The notes: generated by a model from the sequence alone, not told the origin. DNA of 64,000 bases from Oerskovia turbata (GCF_000718325.1 NZ_JOFV01000001.1:186001-250000); one strand, 5' to 3'; positions 29,628-40,011 are shown, counted from the stretch's first letter. Numbers and translations are program-made.

Positions 29628-29710
29628 CCGCTCGCCCCGCGTCCACCGCACGCCCGGCACCCGGTAGGCTGTTCGCGCACCTCACGGTGCCGCTGCCCTC
29701 CGGGTGGCGT

Positions 29711-29783
29711 GCCGCCTTAGCTCAGCTGGTAGAGCACTCGCCTTGTAAGCGAAAGGTCGTCGGTTCGAACCCGACAGGCGGCT
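29711..29783 (+). tRNA. tRNA-Thr (anticodon TGT)
   Basis: A 73-nt cloverleaf: acceptor GCCGCCT / AGGCGGC, D-arm GCTC...GAGC, anticodon loop CTTGTAA with anticodon TGT at 29744-29746, and T-arm GTCGG TTCGAAC CCGAC. The anticodon stem CTCGC / GCGAA has one C-A mismatch at the outermost pair. CCA is not encoded. It reads ACA codons, which are rare in this GC-rich genome. Confidence 0.95.
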
Positions 29784-29850
29784 CCGGTCCCACCACGCAG
29801 GCCGGCGTCGTCCGGGGACGTCGGCGGCCTGAGCCCGACCCCGACCCCGA

Positions 29851-29881
29851 GCGCGGTCGCGGTCGCGGTCGCGGTCGCGCG
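29851..29881 (+). repeat. Short tandem repeat (CGCGGT)n
   Basis: About four CGCGGT units, next to a short CCCCGA duplication, in the spacer between the tRNA and the 3' end of the SGNH gene. Simple-sequence DNA; no function seen. Confidence 0.8.
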
Positions 29882-29901
29882 GCGCCGCCCGGCCGGCCCG
29901 T

Positions 29902-30723
29902 CTACTGCGACTGCACCGGCGTCAGCGCGGGCGCCTTGGGCTCGCGCAGGTCGCCCGACGAGTGGCCCCGGAGGCGTCGCGTCGCCCACGGGTACACGTG
30001 CACGCGCACCCACTCGGCGTTCTGCCGTGCACGGTCGAGGAGGGGGACGGGGGGAAGGGGCGACAACGGGTCGTCCCACGCGGCGTCGTCGGGCGCCTGG
30101 CCGAGGCCCACGAGCGCGGCCTGGGCCACGCGCTGGTGCCCGTCGGGCGTGAGGTGGATGCGGTCGTCGGACCACATGCGCCAGTCGTGCAGCGACGCCA
30201 TGCCCCACAGGTCCAGGACGTGGGCGCCGTGGCGGCGCGCGATCGACCAGATGTGCGCGTTGAACACGCCCACCCGGCCGCGCGTGAGGCCCACGAGGGG
30301 CGAGCCCGACGTGTCGAAGCCCGTGCCGAGCAGGACGTCGATGCCCTCGGCACGCAGGCGCCCGACGGCATGGTCGAGGTTGCGGGCCAGGCGGTCGATG
30401 TCGGCTGCGGGGCGCAGGATGTCGTTGCCGCCGCCGACGAGGCTCACCAGGTCGGGCTTGAGCGCGAGCGCTGCCGGGACCTGCTCCGAGAGGATCGAGC
30501 GCAGGAGCCGGCCGCGGATCGCGAGGTTGGCGTACTCGAGCGGTGCCCGGCCTGCGGCGCTGCGTCGCGTCGACAGGTGCCCTGCGAGGAGGTCGGCCCA
30601 GCCGCGCTGGCGGTCCGGGTCGTTCGGGTAGGGGTCCCAGAGTCCTTCCGTGAACGAGTCGCCGATCGCGACGTAGCTGGCCCAGCGGGGCGCGTTCTCA
30701 TCGGTGGGGTGCGAGGTGGTCAC
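29902..30723 (-). CDS. SGNH/GDSL-family hydrolase
   Basis: A 273-aa esterase-type hydrolase. Block I with the nucleophile is YVAIGDSFTEGLWDP, block II is ANLAIRGRLLRSIL, block III is SLVGGGNDILRP, and block V with the catalytic Asp and His is WSDDRIHLTPDGHQRVAQ. There is no signal peptide, so it is probably cytoplasmic. Substrate unknown. GTG 30723 is chosen since CACAAT lies 6 nt upstream; a GTG at 30741 would add six residues. Confidence 0.88.
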   Translation of the reverse strand: MTTSHPTDENAPRWASYVAIGDSFTEGLWDPYPNDPDRQRGWADLLAGHLSTRRSAAGRAPLEYANLAIRGRLLRSILSEQVPAALALKPDLVSLVGGGNDILRPAADIDRLARNLDHAVGRLRAEGIDVLLGTGFDTSGSPLVGLTRGRVGVFNAHIWSIARRHGAHVLDLWGMASLHDWRMWSDDRIHLTPDGHQRVAQAALVGLGQAPDDAAWDDPLSPLPPVPLLDRARQNAEWVRVHVYPWATRRLRGHSSGDLREPKAPALTPVQSQ

Positions 30724-30867
30724 CGGTCCATTGTGTGACACGGGGCGCGGGGCGTCCCGTGAGATTCCCGACGGCGCAGCGCGGCCCCGGTGGCGCGGTG
30801 CGGTCGTCCGAGGTCGCGCCGTGGCCTGCGGTGGCCCGCCCTGGCACGCTGTGCCCGGCCCGCCGCG

Positions 30868-31620
30868 TCAGGTCGTCGGCAGCGTCCAGTCGACCGGCGC
30901 CGACCCCTGGGCCACGAGCAGCTCGTTGACGCGCGAGAAGGGCCGTGACCCGAAGAACCCGCGGCGAGCCGACAGCGGGCTCGGGTGCGCGCTCTCGACG
31001 ACCGGGGTGTCGCCCAGGAGGGGCTTGAGCGTCGCGGCGTCACGGCCCCAGAGGATCGCGACGAGCGGCTGGTCGCGGGCCACGAGCGCGCGGATCGCGG
31101 CCTCGGTGACGGCCTCCCAGCCCTTGCGGCGGTGCGAGCCGGTGTCTCCCGCGCCGACCGTCAGGACCCTGTTGAGCAGCATGACGCCCTGGTCGCTCCA
31201 CGCGGACAGGTCACCGTGCACGGGCGTAGGGGTGCCGAGGTCGGTCGCCATCTCGGCGTAGATGTTCTGGAGCGAGCGCGGGACGGGGCGCACGTGCGGC
31301 TGGACGGAGAAGGACAGGCCCATCGCGTGCCCGGGGGTCGGGTAGGGGTCCTGGCCCACGATCAGGACACGCACGTCGGCCAGCGGTCGTTGGAAGGCAC
31401 GCAGGACGTCCGACGGCGCAGGCAGGTACGGGCGTCCGGCCGCGGCCTCGGCGCGCAGGAAGTCGCCCACGGCCCGCAGCCGGGGCTCGACGGGGGTCAG
31501 CGCCTCGGCCCAGTCCGGGGCCATGATCTCGGCGAGCGGGCGGTGGCCGCCGGTCGCGGGGACCTGCTCGAGGGCGTCAGGGGACGGTACCGGGGACGGT
31601 GGCGTCGCGAAGCTGTTCAC
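30868..31620 (-). CDS. ung: Uracil-DNA glycosylase
   Basis: A 250-aa family-1 uracil-DNA glycosylase that removes uracil from DNA to begin base-excision repair. The water-activating motif is [20 protein letters not shown], the uracil-binding region includes [14 protein letters not shown], and the minor-groove loop is [23 protein letters not shown] 31620 places the start at the natural N-terminus ([12 protein letters not shown]); the longer frame upstream is a shadow of the DUF3263 gene. Confidence 0.95.
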   Translation of the reverse strand: MNSFATPPSPVPSPDALEQVPATGGHRPLAEIMAPDWAEALTPVEPRLRAVGDFLRAEAAAGRPYLPAPSDVLRAFQRPLADVRVLIVGQDPYPTPGHAMGLSFSVQPHVRPVPRSLQNIYAEMATDLGTPTPVHGDLSAWSDQGVMLLNRVLTVGAGDTGSHRRKGWEAVTEAAIRALVARDQPLVAILWGRDAATLKPLLGDTPVVESAHPSPLSARRGFFGSRPFSRVNELLVAQGSAPVDWTLPTT

Positions 31621-31737
31621 GCGGCGAGGGTACGCGAGCGGGTGAATGACATGGTTGTGGTTCGCGCGTAGGCTGGTGCGGTCCAGGTGCCTGCTCCCGA
31701 GAAGCGGGCCGCGTCCCGACGAGTGAGGATCTTGCCC

Positions 31738-32058
31738 ATGAGCGAAGCGTTCGCCGCGACCGAGCACCTCGTCGCACCCGCTGAGCCGGACGACGCGGCC
31801 GCCACGGAATCGGGGCTCTCGGCCCGCGACCAGGAGATCCTGGCCTTCGAGCGCCAGTGGTGGAAGTACGCCGGTGCCAAGGAGCAGGCGGTCCGTGAGC
31901 TCTTCGACATGACCGCGACGCGCTACTACCAGGCACTCAACACCTTGATCGACTCCCCGGCCGCTCTTGCGCACGACCCCATGCTCGTCAAGCGTCTGCG
32001 GCGGATGCGGTCCACCCGGCAGCGCGCGCGGTCGGCCCGTCGCCTCGGCGACATTTAG
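31738..32058 (+). CDS. DUF3263 protein
   Basis: A 106-aa protein whose second half matches DUF3263, a small helical family found in actinobacteria: [20 protein letters not shown], then [20 protein letters not shown] with a C-terminal Arg-rich tail ([15 protein letters not shown]). The helix-turn-helix-like pattern [14 protein letters not shown] suggests DNA binding; this is not shown. ATG 31738 is preferred over an upstream start. TGACAT-16-TAGGCT at 31647-31674 may be its promoter. Confidence 0.85.
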   Translation: MSEAFAATEHLVAPAEPDDAAATESGLSARDQEILAFERQWWKYAGAKEQAVRELFDMTATRYYQALNTLIDSPAALAHDPMLVKRLRRMRSTRQRARSARRLGDI

Positions 32059-32077
32059 TCGCTGGGCCAAGTCGGGC

Positions 32078-32083
32078 TAACCT
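32078..32083 (+). promoter_or_regulatory. Leaderless-type -10 element of the LytR_C gene
   Basis: TAACCT with exactly 6 nt to GTG 32090, the same geometry as at cysS. Confidence 0.5.
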
Positions 32084-32089
32084 GTCGGC

Positions 32090-32752
32090 GTGAGCAAGAG
32101 CGATTACCCCTACGCGCCTGACGAGTTCGACGTCCCCGCGCCCGAGGGCGCACCCGTGGGGGTCTATCGCGCTCCGCGCAGCGGCTGGAGCAAGACGTGG
32201 CCCTTTCTCCTCGTCGCCGTGATCTTCGCAGGTCTCGCGGTCGGGGGGGTCGCCGCGATCTCCGGCGGGCTCGGCCAGAAGGCCCCGGTGGAGGCCGACA
32301 AGCCCGCGGCGGAGCAGCCGGCCGACGGCGCGGCCGTGGAGGAGCCCCCGGTCACGGAGGAGCCACCGGTCGTGGAGGAGCCCCCGGTCACGGAGGAGCC
32401 CCCCGTCACGGAGGAGACGCCGACGGCCCCCGCCACCGACCTCACGGCCCTGCTCGCCGTCGCGGACAAGGGTGCGTACGTCCGGGTCCTGAACGACGGT
32501 GGGCCCGCCGGTGAGGCACGGACCGGCAAGGACGCGCTGGACGCGCAGGGCTTCACCCAGACCAAGGCCGAGGACTACCCCGGCGACTCCGGCCTCACGG
32601 TGAACACCGTGTGGTACACCGAGAACCGCAAGGAGACGGCGACCGCCGTCGCGGCGATCCTCGGCATCCCGGCCGAGCAGATGACCGAGACGCAGGTGCG
32701 CGAGGGGGACGTCGTCGTGGTCCTGAAGTCGGCACTCACCCCCGCTCCCTGA
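32090..32752 (+). CDS. LytR_C-domain membrane protein
   Basis: A 220-aa membrane-anchored protein: a cytoplasmic tail, one membrane segment (about residues 38-58, FLLVAVIFAGLAVGGVAAIS), a spacer made of near-identical PPVTEE units (about 83-110), and an extracellular LytR_C domain (AYVRVLNDGGPAGEARTGKD through ILGIPAEQMTETQVREGDVV). LytR_C domains are found on or beside LCP cell-wall ligases; no ligase domain is present here. It follows the DUF3263 gene by 31 bp, an arrangement I recall from other actinobacteria. Confidence 0.85.
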   Translation: MSKSDYPYAPDEFDVPAPEGAPVGVYRAPRSGWSKTWPFLLVAVIFAGLAVGGVAAISGGLGQKAPVEADKPAAEQPADGAAVEEPPVTEEPPVVEEPPVTEEPPVTEETPTAPATDLTALLAVADKGAYVRVLNDGGPAGEARTGKDALDAQGFTQTKAEDYPGDSGLTVNTVWYTENRKETATAVAAILGIPAEQMTETQVREGDVVVVLKSALTPAP

Positions 32753-32884
32753 TCGCCCGGTCCCGCCGATCCTGCGCCTGGCCCGTGCTTTCCTCGTGTG
32801 ACCTCTGCCACTAGGCTCGATCCCACCACGGGGCGTCCCATGCTCCGCTGCTCGCACCCGGTTCGTACGCACGAGGAGACGTTG

Positions 32885-33088
32885 ATGGCACAGGGCACCG
32901 TGAAGTGGTTCAACGCCGAGAAGGGCTTCGGGTTCATCACCCCCGCCTCGGGCGGGCCGGACCTCTTCGTCCACTTCAGCTCGATCCAGAGCGACGGCTA
33001 CCGCTCGCTCGACGAGGGTCAGCAGGTCGAGTACGAGCAGGGGCAGGGACAGAAGGGCCCCCAGGCCGAGCAGGTGCGCGCGCTCTGA
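32885..33088 (+). CDS. cspA: Cold-shock protein (CspA family)
   Basis: A 67-aa single cold-shock domain with both RNA-binding motifs: [15 protein letters not shown] (RNP1) and DLFVHFSSI (RNP2). It binds single-stranded RNA or DNA as a chaperone. Its stop lies 5 bp before the next gene. Confidence 0.96.
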   Translation: MAQGTVKWFNAEKGFGFITPASGGPDLFVHFSSIQSDGYRSLDEGQQVEYEQGQGQKGPQAEQVRAL

Positions 33089-33093
33089 GCGCC

Positions 33094-34584
33094 GTGACCC
33101 CCGCCCGGCACCTGACCGAGGTCGACGTCGTCGTCGTCGGGTCGGGCCCCAACGGGCTCGCGGCGGCGGTGACGTGCGCCCGGGCCGGGCTGTCCGTGCG
33201 CGTCCTGGAGGCGCAGCCCACGGCCGGCGGGGGATCTCGCACGCTGGACCTCGGGCTGGCCGAGGGCATGGTCCACGACATCTGCTCGGCCGTGCACCCC
33301 ATGGCGTGGGCGTCGCCCTTCTTCCAGGCGTTCGACCTGCCGTCGCGCGGTGTCGAGCTGCTCGTCCCGGAGGTCTCCTACGCCCAGCCGCTGCCGGGCG
33401 GTCGCGCGGGGATCGCCTACCGGGACCTCGACCGGACCGTCGACGCTCTGGGACCCGACGGCGCCGCGTGGCGCTCGCTCCTCGGCTCGCTGTCCCGGCA
33501 GCCCGGGCACGCGGTCGCGACGGCGCTCGGTGACAAGCGCAGCATCCCCGCAGGCCTCCTTCCGCGCGGGGCGCCGACCGCGGCCCGGTTCGGCCTCGGG
33601 GTCCTCGAGCAGGGCACGGGCCTGTGGGACCGGCGCTTCGTGGGGGACGTCGCACCGGCTCTCCTCACGGGGGTCGCCGCCCACGGGATCGCCCCCATGC
33701 CCTCGCTCGCCTCGGCCGGGGTCGCGATGCTGCTCGCCTCGCTCGCGCACACCGACGGCGGCTGGCCCATCCCCCGAGGGGGGTCAGGAGCGATCATGAC
33801 CGCGCTCGTCGCGGACCTCGAGGCGCACGGCGGCCAGGTCGTGACCGACCACCCGGTCCGCTCGGAGTCGGACCTGCCTCCAGCACGCGCGATCATCTTC
33901 GACACCACCCCGCGCACGGTCGTCGAGGTCTTCGGGTCCCGCCTGACCGGCCGGGCCGCCCGAGCGCTCACCGCGTTCCCCTACGGCAACGCAGCGGCCA
34001 AGGTCGACTTCGTCCTGCGCGGGCCGGTGCCGTGGCAGCACGCCGACGTCGGGAGAGCGGGAACCGTCCACGTGGGTGGAACGCGCGCGGAGATGGCCGC
34101 CGCCGAGGCCGCGGTCGCGGCAGGCACGCACGCCGAGCGCCCCATGGTGCTCGTGAGCGACCCGACGGTCGTCGACCCGTCCCGCCTCGTGGGCGACCTG
34201 CGGCCCCTGTGGGCGTACGCGCACGTCCCCGCCGGCTCCACGCTCGACGTCACCGAGGCGATCACGGCGCAGATCGAACGCTTCGCACCCGGCTTCCGCG
34301 ACGTCGTCGTGACCTCACGCTGCGTGCCTGCCGCGCGCATGAGCGAGCACAACGCCAACTACGTGGGTGGGGACATCGCGGCGGGGGCCGTCAGCCTCTG
34401 GCGCGTGATCGCGCGCCCGACCGCGCGCCTCGACCCCTACGCGACCGGCCTCGACGGCGTCTACCTCTGCTCGGCCTCCACGCCCCCCGGCCCCGGTGTC
34501 CACGGGCTCGGCGGCTGGTACGCCGCGCGGCGCGTGCTGCACCGCGAGTTCGACCTGCCGCACCCGCCACGACTGGCCCCCTGA
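33094..34584 (+). CDS. FAD-dependent oxidoreductase, phytoene desaturase-like
   Basis: A 496-aa flavoprotein. The N-terminal dinucleotide-binding motif is VDVVVVGSGPNGLAAAVTCA followed by EAQPTAGGGSRTLDL; the C-terminal end has the matching FAD motif (GVYLCSASTPPGPGVHGLGG). It resembles the broad phytoene desaturase / amine oxidase family, but no carotenoid genes are nearby, so its substrate is open. GTG 33094 begins 5 bp after the cold-shock gene. Confidence 0.8.
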   Translation: MTPARHLTEVDVVVVGSGPNGLAAAVTCARAGLSVRVLEAQPTAGGGSRTLDLGLAEGMVHDICSAVHPMAWASPFFQAFDLPSRGVELLVPEVSYAQPLPGGRAGIAYRDLDRTVDALGPDGAAWRSLLGSLSRQPGHAVATALGDKRSIPAGLLPRGAPTAARFGLGVLEQGTGLWDRRFVGDVAPALLTGVAAHGIAPMPSLASAGVAMLLASLAHTDGGWPIPRGGSGAIMTALVADLEAHGGQVVTDHPVRSESDLPPARAIIFDTTPRTVVEVFGSRLTGRAARALTAFPYGNAAAKVDFVLRGPVPWQHADVGRAGTVHVGGTRAEMAAAEAAVAAGTHAERPMVLVSDPTVVDPSRLVGDLRPLWAYAHVPAGSTLDVTEAITAQIERFAPGFRDVVVTSRCVPAARMSEHNANYVGGDIAAGAVSLWRVIARPTARLDPYATGLDGVYLCSASTPPGPGVHGLGGWYAARRVLHREFDLPHPPRLAP

Positions 34585-34626
34585 CGCCCGGCCCGGGCGG
34601 CGCCGTCGGACAGGGTCGAACGACGC

Positions 34627-36081
34627 TCAGGGAAGCGCCGCGCCTGCCGTGCGCTGCTCCTCCAGCTCGACGAGCGTCAGCACCACGAGCGCCGAGCTCC
34701 ACGTGAGCGGTGCGACCGCCGCAGGGGAACCGTCCGCGAGAACCTTCTCCGGGATCGCGCCCGAGGCCGTCCGATGGGTGTCGAGCCAGTCGAGCCAGCT
34801 CTCCGCGGCCCCGACCTCGCCCGTCGAGGCGCCGGCCAGAGCGAAGAGCGCCGTCTGGGGCGTCCACGAGATGCCGTCGGTGCGCCAGCCCGCCCCCGGC
34901 GCCACGCCGCCGGCGGGCCGGAGCATCGACATCACCGACGACCGCCACGCCTCGTCGGCCCCCTCCAGGGCCGTGGGCTGGAACGGCGGCAGGGCGAACG
35001 TCGTCGCCGCGTCCTGCGGGCCGCCTGACGCGTGCCGCGGATAGCCCCGGGGGCCGAAGCGCCCCTCGATCGCCGTGCGCAGACGAGCGGCGGCACGAGC
35101 GGCGTCGGCCGCCGACGCCCACCGCTCGTCGTCGGCATAGATCGAACGAGCCGCCTCGAGGCCCGCGAGCAGGGGCGCCGCGGTGCCGAGCGTGAGCTCG
35201 GTCGGGCGGACCTCCCAGTAGTCGCTCGACGGGGGTGGCAGGTCCGTGTCCTCGTCGAGCAGGGTGAGCACGTGAGCGGTCGAGGCGTCGACGAGCGGGC
35301 CGAGCCGATCGTGCGCCGCAGCCCGGTCCTGCGGGTCGTCGACCTCGTCGAGCACGATCCAGGCCGACCACAAGGCCCACCCGTTGCCGTCCGACTGGCC
35401 GCCCCGGTCGTCCGGCACGCCCGAGGCGTCAGGTCGGTAGCGCGCCTGGAACGACCCGTCGGGCTCCTGGACCGACCGCAGGAAGTCCAGGACCCGCAGC
35501 GCGTCCCCCACGTGACCGGTCCGGGCATAGGCCGCCGCCGTGAAGGACGCGTCCCGGGGCCAGACGAAGCGCCACTTCGGGGAGGGGGCCGCGAGCGAGG
35601 CGCCGTTCTCGAGCGTCAGGGCGTGCAGGTCGAGCAGGGCGTCCTCGCCGAGCTCCTCGAAGCGCGTGCCGGCGCCCGGGAGCCGGCCGTCCGCGAGCCA
35701 GGCCCGGGAGGCGCTCGCGGCGTGCTCGGCAGCCTCGGTGTCCAGGAGCCGGTCCGCCGAGAGAGGAGAGCCGGCGACCACCGTCAGCCGGTCGACCTCG
35801 CCGTCAGCCGGGTCGAGGCCTCCGGCGAGCAGCGCGGGATCGAGCGCGGCGGGGTCGAGGACACGGCTGCCGTCGAGGTAGGTGGCCGCCATGCCGTCAG
35901 GAAGGCGGAGCAGGGAGCCGTCCCCGGCGGTCGCGACGCCGTCCTGGTAGAGGTCGACGTGCACGTCGGTCGGCAGGGACGCGGGGGTGGCACCCGCGGT
36001 CACGAGCACCACGACAGGGGCGATCGCTGCCCCGAGCACCGCCAGTCGCCACCGCGTCGTCGCGAACCTCACAGTGCGCAT
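34627..36081 (-). CDS. Secreted GH15-like glycoside hydrolase
   Basis: A 484-aa exported protein with an N-terminal hydrophobic signal (LAVLGAAIAPVVVLVTAGAT). The catalytic-type (alpha/alpha)6 barrel shows WRFVWPRDASFTAAAYARTG (about residue 170), NGWALWSAWIVLDEV, and near the end GAIPEKVLADGSPAAVAPLT followed by WSSAL, as in glucoamylase-family (GH15) enzymes. It is shorter than typical GH15 with a starch-binding domain. The likely role is hydrolysis of an alpha-glucoside outside the cell; substrate unproven. Confidence 0.72.
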   Translation of the reverse strand: MRTVRFATTRWRLAVLGAAIAPVVVLVTAGATPASLPTDVHVDLYQDGVATAGDGSLLRLPDGMAATYLDGSRVLDPAALDPALLAGGLDPADGEVDRLTVVAGSPLSADRLLDTEAAEHAASASRAWLADGRLPGAGTRFEELGEDALLDLHALTLENGASLAAPSPKWRFVWPRDASFTAAAYARTGHVGDALRVLDFLRSVQEPDGSFQARYRPDASGVPDDRGGQSDGNGWALWSAWIVLDEVDDPQDRAAAHDRLGPLVDASTAHVLTLLDEDTDLPPPSSDYWEVRPTELTLGTAAPLLAGLEAARSIYADDERWASAADAARAAARLRTAIEGRFGPRGYPRHASGGPQDAATTFALPPFQPTALEGADEAWRSSVMSMLRPAGGVAPGAGWRTDGISWTPQTALFALAGASTGEVGAAESWLDWLDTHRTASGAIPEKVLADGSPAAVAPLTWSSALVVLTLVELEEQRTAGAALP

Positions 36082-36086
36082 CCTAG

Positions 36087-37952
<1,866 letters not shown>

Positions 37953-38000
37953 TCCGTCCGCTCACGCGGCCGGGCTCGTAGGAGCCCGCGCAGCTGACAC

Positions 38001-38042
38001 GAAGGGCCGTCCGGCCAGGGAGACCTGGCCGGACGGCCCTTC
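38001..38042 (+). terminator. Terminator after groEL
   Basis: Perfect 19-bp inverted repeat (38001-38019 with 38024-38042) and a GAGA tetraloop, 48 bp after the stop. Confidence 0.9.
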
Positions 38043-38057
38043 GGCGTCTCCGGGCCC

Positions 38058-38279
38058 CCGAGGGGGACGTGCCAAGGCCCCGAGGGTGACGCCCGTGACT
38101 GCCGAGGGTGACGTGCGTGCCTGTCGAGGGTGACGCCCTTGGCTGCCGAGGGTGACGCCACGACTCCGAGGCTGACTGGCACCCCTCGGCGGAGGCAGGT
38201 CACCCTCGGCGGTCGGGTGCGTCACCCTCGGCATTGGTCGGCGTCACCGTCGGCGGTCGGGTGCGTCACCCTCGGCGGG
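38058..38279. repeat. Intergenic inverted double array of 22-nt repeats
   Basis: Five plus-orientation cores (CCGAGGGTGACG-like) begin at 38058, 38080, 38102, 38124 and 38146, exactly 22 nt apart. A diverged copy follows at 38166. Then come minus-orientation cores (GTCACCCTCGGC) whose TCACC begins at 38200, 38222, 38244 and 38266, again 22 nt apart, plus a diverged copy near 38180. The halves face each other around 38178, so the strand could fold back. Spacer bases differ between units. Within the 521-bp gap 37953-38473 no gene is seen; the gap also holds the groEL terminator, a G-rich repeat and the iron boxes. Confidence 0.93.
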
Positions 38280-38305
38280 GTTGGGGTTGGGGTTGGGGTT
38301 GGGGG
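38277..38305 (+). repeat. (GGGGTT)n simple repeat, possible G-quadruplex
   Basis: Five runs of four or more G separated by TT, directly abutting the 22-nt repeat array. Such spacing permits a G-quadruplex. It lies about 90 bp upstream of the iron boxes. Confidence 0.85.
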
Positions 38306-38395
38306 CAGGCGGGCACGGGGGCGGTGGCGAGATGGCAGATTGTCGGCATCTGTCCGTTCCGTGGACGCCTCTTCCCAGGCGGGCAGCGTGTGTGC

Positions 38396-38430
38396 TTAGG
38401 TCTACCTCAGTGAGGGAAGGTTTACCTAAC
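38396..38430 (+). promoter_or_regulatory. Two overlapping DtxR/IdeR-type iron boxes
   Basis: TTAGGTCTACCTCAG starts at 38396. On the other strand TTAGGTAAACCTTCC covers 38415-38429. Both resemble the 19-bp DtxR/IdeR consensus TTAGGTTAGCCTAACCTAA, with the inner TAGGT...ACCT best kept. They lie 44-78 bp before the first siderophore gene, so iron-loaded regulator should shut the operon off. Confidence 0.8.
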
Positions 38431-38473
38431 TCATTCAACTAACTCGCTTCACACGCCTGGCTCTGGGGGGACC

Positions 38474-39133
38474 ATGGGACTGCCGACGATCGCCGCCTAC
38501 GACGGCCCGGCACCGCACGAGTACCCGAGCAACCGCGTGACGTGGCAGGTCGACCCTGCCCGTGCGGTGCTCCTCGTGCACGACATGCAGCAGTACTTCG
38601 TGAACGCGTTCGACCCGGCGTCGCCCGCCCTGCGGGCCGCCGTCCACAACATCTCGCGGCTCGCCGCGACGGCGCGCGAGATCGGTGTCCCGGTCGTCCT
38701 GACCGCCCAGCCACCCGCGCAGCGCCCCGCCGACCGCGGGCTGCTCACCGACTTCTGGGGTCCGGGCATCCTGGACGACGGGTCGGACGTCGTGATCGAC
38801 GAGCTCGCTCCGCAGCCGGGGGACGCCGTGCTGACCAAGTGGCGCTACGACGCGTTCGTGCGCACCGGGCTGCGGGACCTCCTGCGCGAGCAAGGACGGG
38901 ACCAGCTCGTCGTGACGGGCGTCTACGCGCACATCGGCTGCCTCGTCACGGCGTGCGACGCGTTCATGCACGACGTCCAGCCGTTCCTCGTCGGCGACGC
39001 CGTCGCGGACTTCTCGCTCGCCCACCACCGCCAGGCCCTCGCGTGGGCGGCGGACCGGTGCGCGGTCGTCGGGACGACGGACGACGTGCTGACCCGTCTC
39101 GGGGCGCACGTCCCCGCGGTGGTGGGGGCATGA
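38474..39133 (+). CDS. dhbB: Isochorismatase (2,3-dihydro-2,3-DHB forming)
   Basis: A 219-aa isochorismatase that splits isochorismate to 2,3-dihydro-2,3-dihydroxybenzoate and pyruvate. Key motifs: VLLVHDMQQYFVNAF with the catalytic Asp, VLTKWRYDAFVRTGL with the Lys, and VVTGVYAHIGCLVTACDAFM. It lacks the C-terminal aryl carrier domain of EntB and bacillibactin DhbB; that function is a separate gene at 45339. It is the first gene of the siderophore operon. The stop overlaps the next start (ATGA). Confidence 0.94.
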   Translation: MGLPTIAAYDGPAPHEYPSNRVTWQVDPARAVLLVHDMQQYFVNAFDPASPALRAAVHNISRLAATAREIGVPVVLTAQPPAQRPADRGLLTDFWGPGILDDGSDVVIDELAPQPGDAVLTKWRYDAFVRTGLRDLLREQGRDQLVVTGVYAHIGCLVTACDAFMHDVQPFLVGDAVADFSLAHHRQALAWAADRCAVVGTTDDVLTRLGAHVPAVVGA

Positions 39134-39921
39134 GCACGCGGGTCGCTCTCGTGACCGGTGCCGCGGGCGGCATCGGGGCTGCGGTCGTGGGTGCGCTCGC
39201 GGCGCAGGGCTACGTGGTCGTCGCGGGAGACCTCGACGGCGCGGTCCCGACGACGCCGCCCGGCAAGGCGACGGAGGGCGCCGTCGTCCCGGTGCGCCTC
39301 GACGTGACCGACGAGCAGGACGTCGTGCGCCTGGTCGGCTGGGTCGAGGCCGAGATCGGCCCGCTCGAGGTCCTCGTGAACGCCGCCGGTGTCCTGCACC
39401 CCGGCGTCGTGACCGAGTCCTCGCTCGCGGACTGGCAGCGCATGCTCGCGGTCAACGCGACGGGCGTCTACCTCGTCTCGCGCGAGGTCGCGCGATGTCT
39501 GTCGGAGCGCCGGCGGGGCGCGATCGTCACGGTCGCGTCGAACGCGGCAGGCGTCCCGCGCGTCGGGATGGCGGCGTACGCGGCCTCGAAGGCGGCGGCG
39601 TCGAGCCTGACCAGGTCGCTCGGTCTCGAGCTCGCGCCGTACGGGGTGCGCTGCAACGTGGTCTCGCCGGGCTCGACCCGCACGCCCATGCTCGCGGCGC
39701 TCGCCGGGTCCCCAGGGCCCGACGACGTCCCCGTCCTCGACGAGTCGGCCGAGGCCCGCGTCGTGGCCGGGGTGCCGGAGGACTTCCGGCTCGGCATCCC
39801 GCTCGGCCGGCTCGCCGAGGTGCAGGACGTGGCCGACGCGGTCGTCTTCCTCGTCTCGGGAGCGGCCCGGCACATCACGGTGCACGAGCTCGTCGTCGAC
39901 GGCGGCGCCACGCTCCGCTGA
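39130..39921 (+). CDS. dhbA: 2,3-dihydro-2,3-dihydroxybenzoate dehydrogenase
   Basis: A 263-aa short-chain dehydrogenase that oxidises dihydro-DHB to 2,3-dihydroxybenzoate with NAD. The cofactor motif is [15 protein letters not shown], then VNAAGVL, the catalytic Ser region [20 protein letters not shown] with Y-A-A-S-K, and the C-terminal LVVDGGATL. Function among many short-chain dehydrogenases is fixed by its place between isochorismatase and isochorismate synthase. Confidence 0.92.
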   Translation: MSTRVALVTGAAGGIGAAVVGALAAQGYVVVAGDLDGAVPTTPPGKATEGAVVPVRLDVTDEQDVVRLVGWVEAEIGPLEVLVNAAGVLHPGVVTESSLADWQRMLAVNATGVYLVSREVARCLSERRRGAIVTVASNAAGVPRVGMAAYAASKAAASSLTRSLGLELAPYGVRCNVVSPGSTRTPMLAALAGSPGPDDVPVLDESAEARVVAGVPEDFRLGIPLGRLAEVQDVADAVVFLVSGAARHITVHELVVDGGATLR

Positions 39922-40011
39922 CGTACCCGTCCCCCCGCACGACCTCTCGCACGTCACCCTGCTGACGACCTCGCAGGTTCACGTATCCATCGACATCGAC
40001 GAGGACGCCAC

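Noticed and set aside
33094..34584. Carotenoid biosynthesis gene
   Set aside because: It has a phytoene-desaturase-like fold, but no crtB, crtE or cyclase is nearby; left as a generic FAD oxidoreductase.
38058..38279. CRISPR array
   Set aside because: The unit is only 22 nt with a 12-16-nt core and 6-10-nt spacers, orientation flips halfway, copies occur inside genes, and no cas gene is nearby.
38058..38279. Iteron-type replication origin
   Set aside because: The regular sites look iteron-like, but no rep, dnaA or par gene is near and the same units occur inside NRPS genes.
38277..38305. Telomere remnant
   Set aside because: The (GGGGTT) tract is short and internal, with coding DNA on both sides; a simple repeat is enough.
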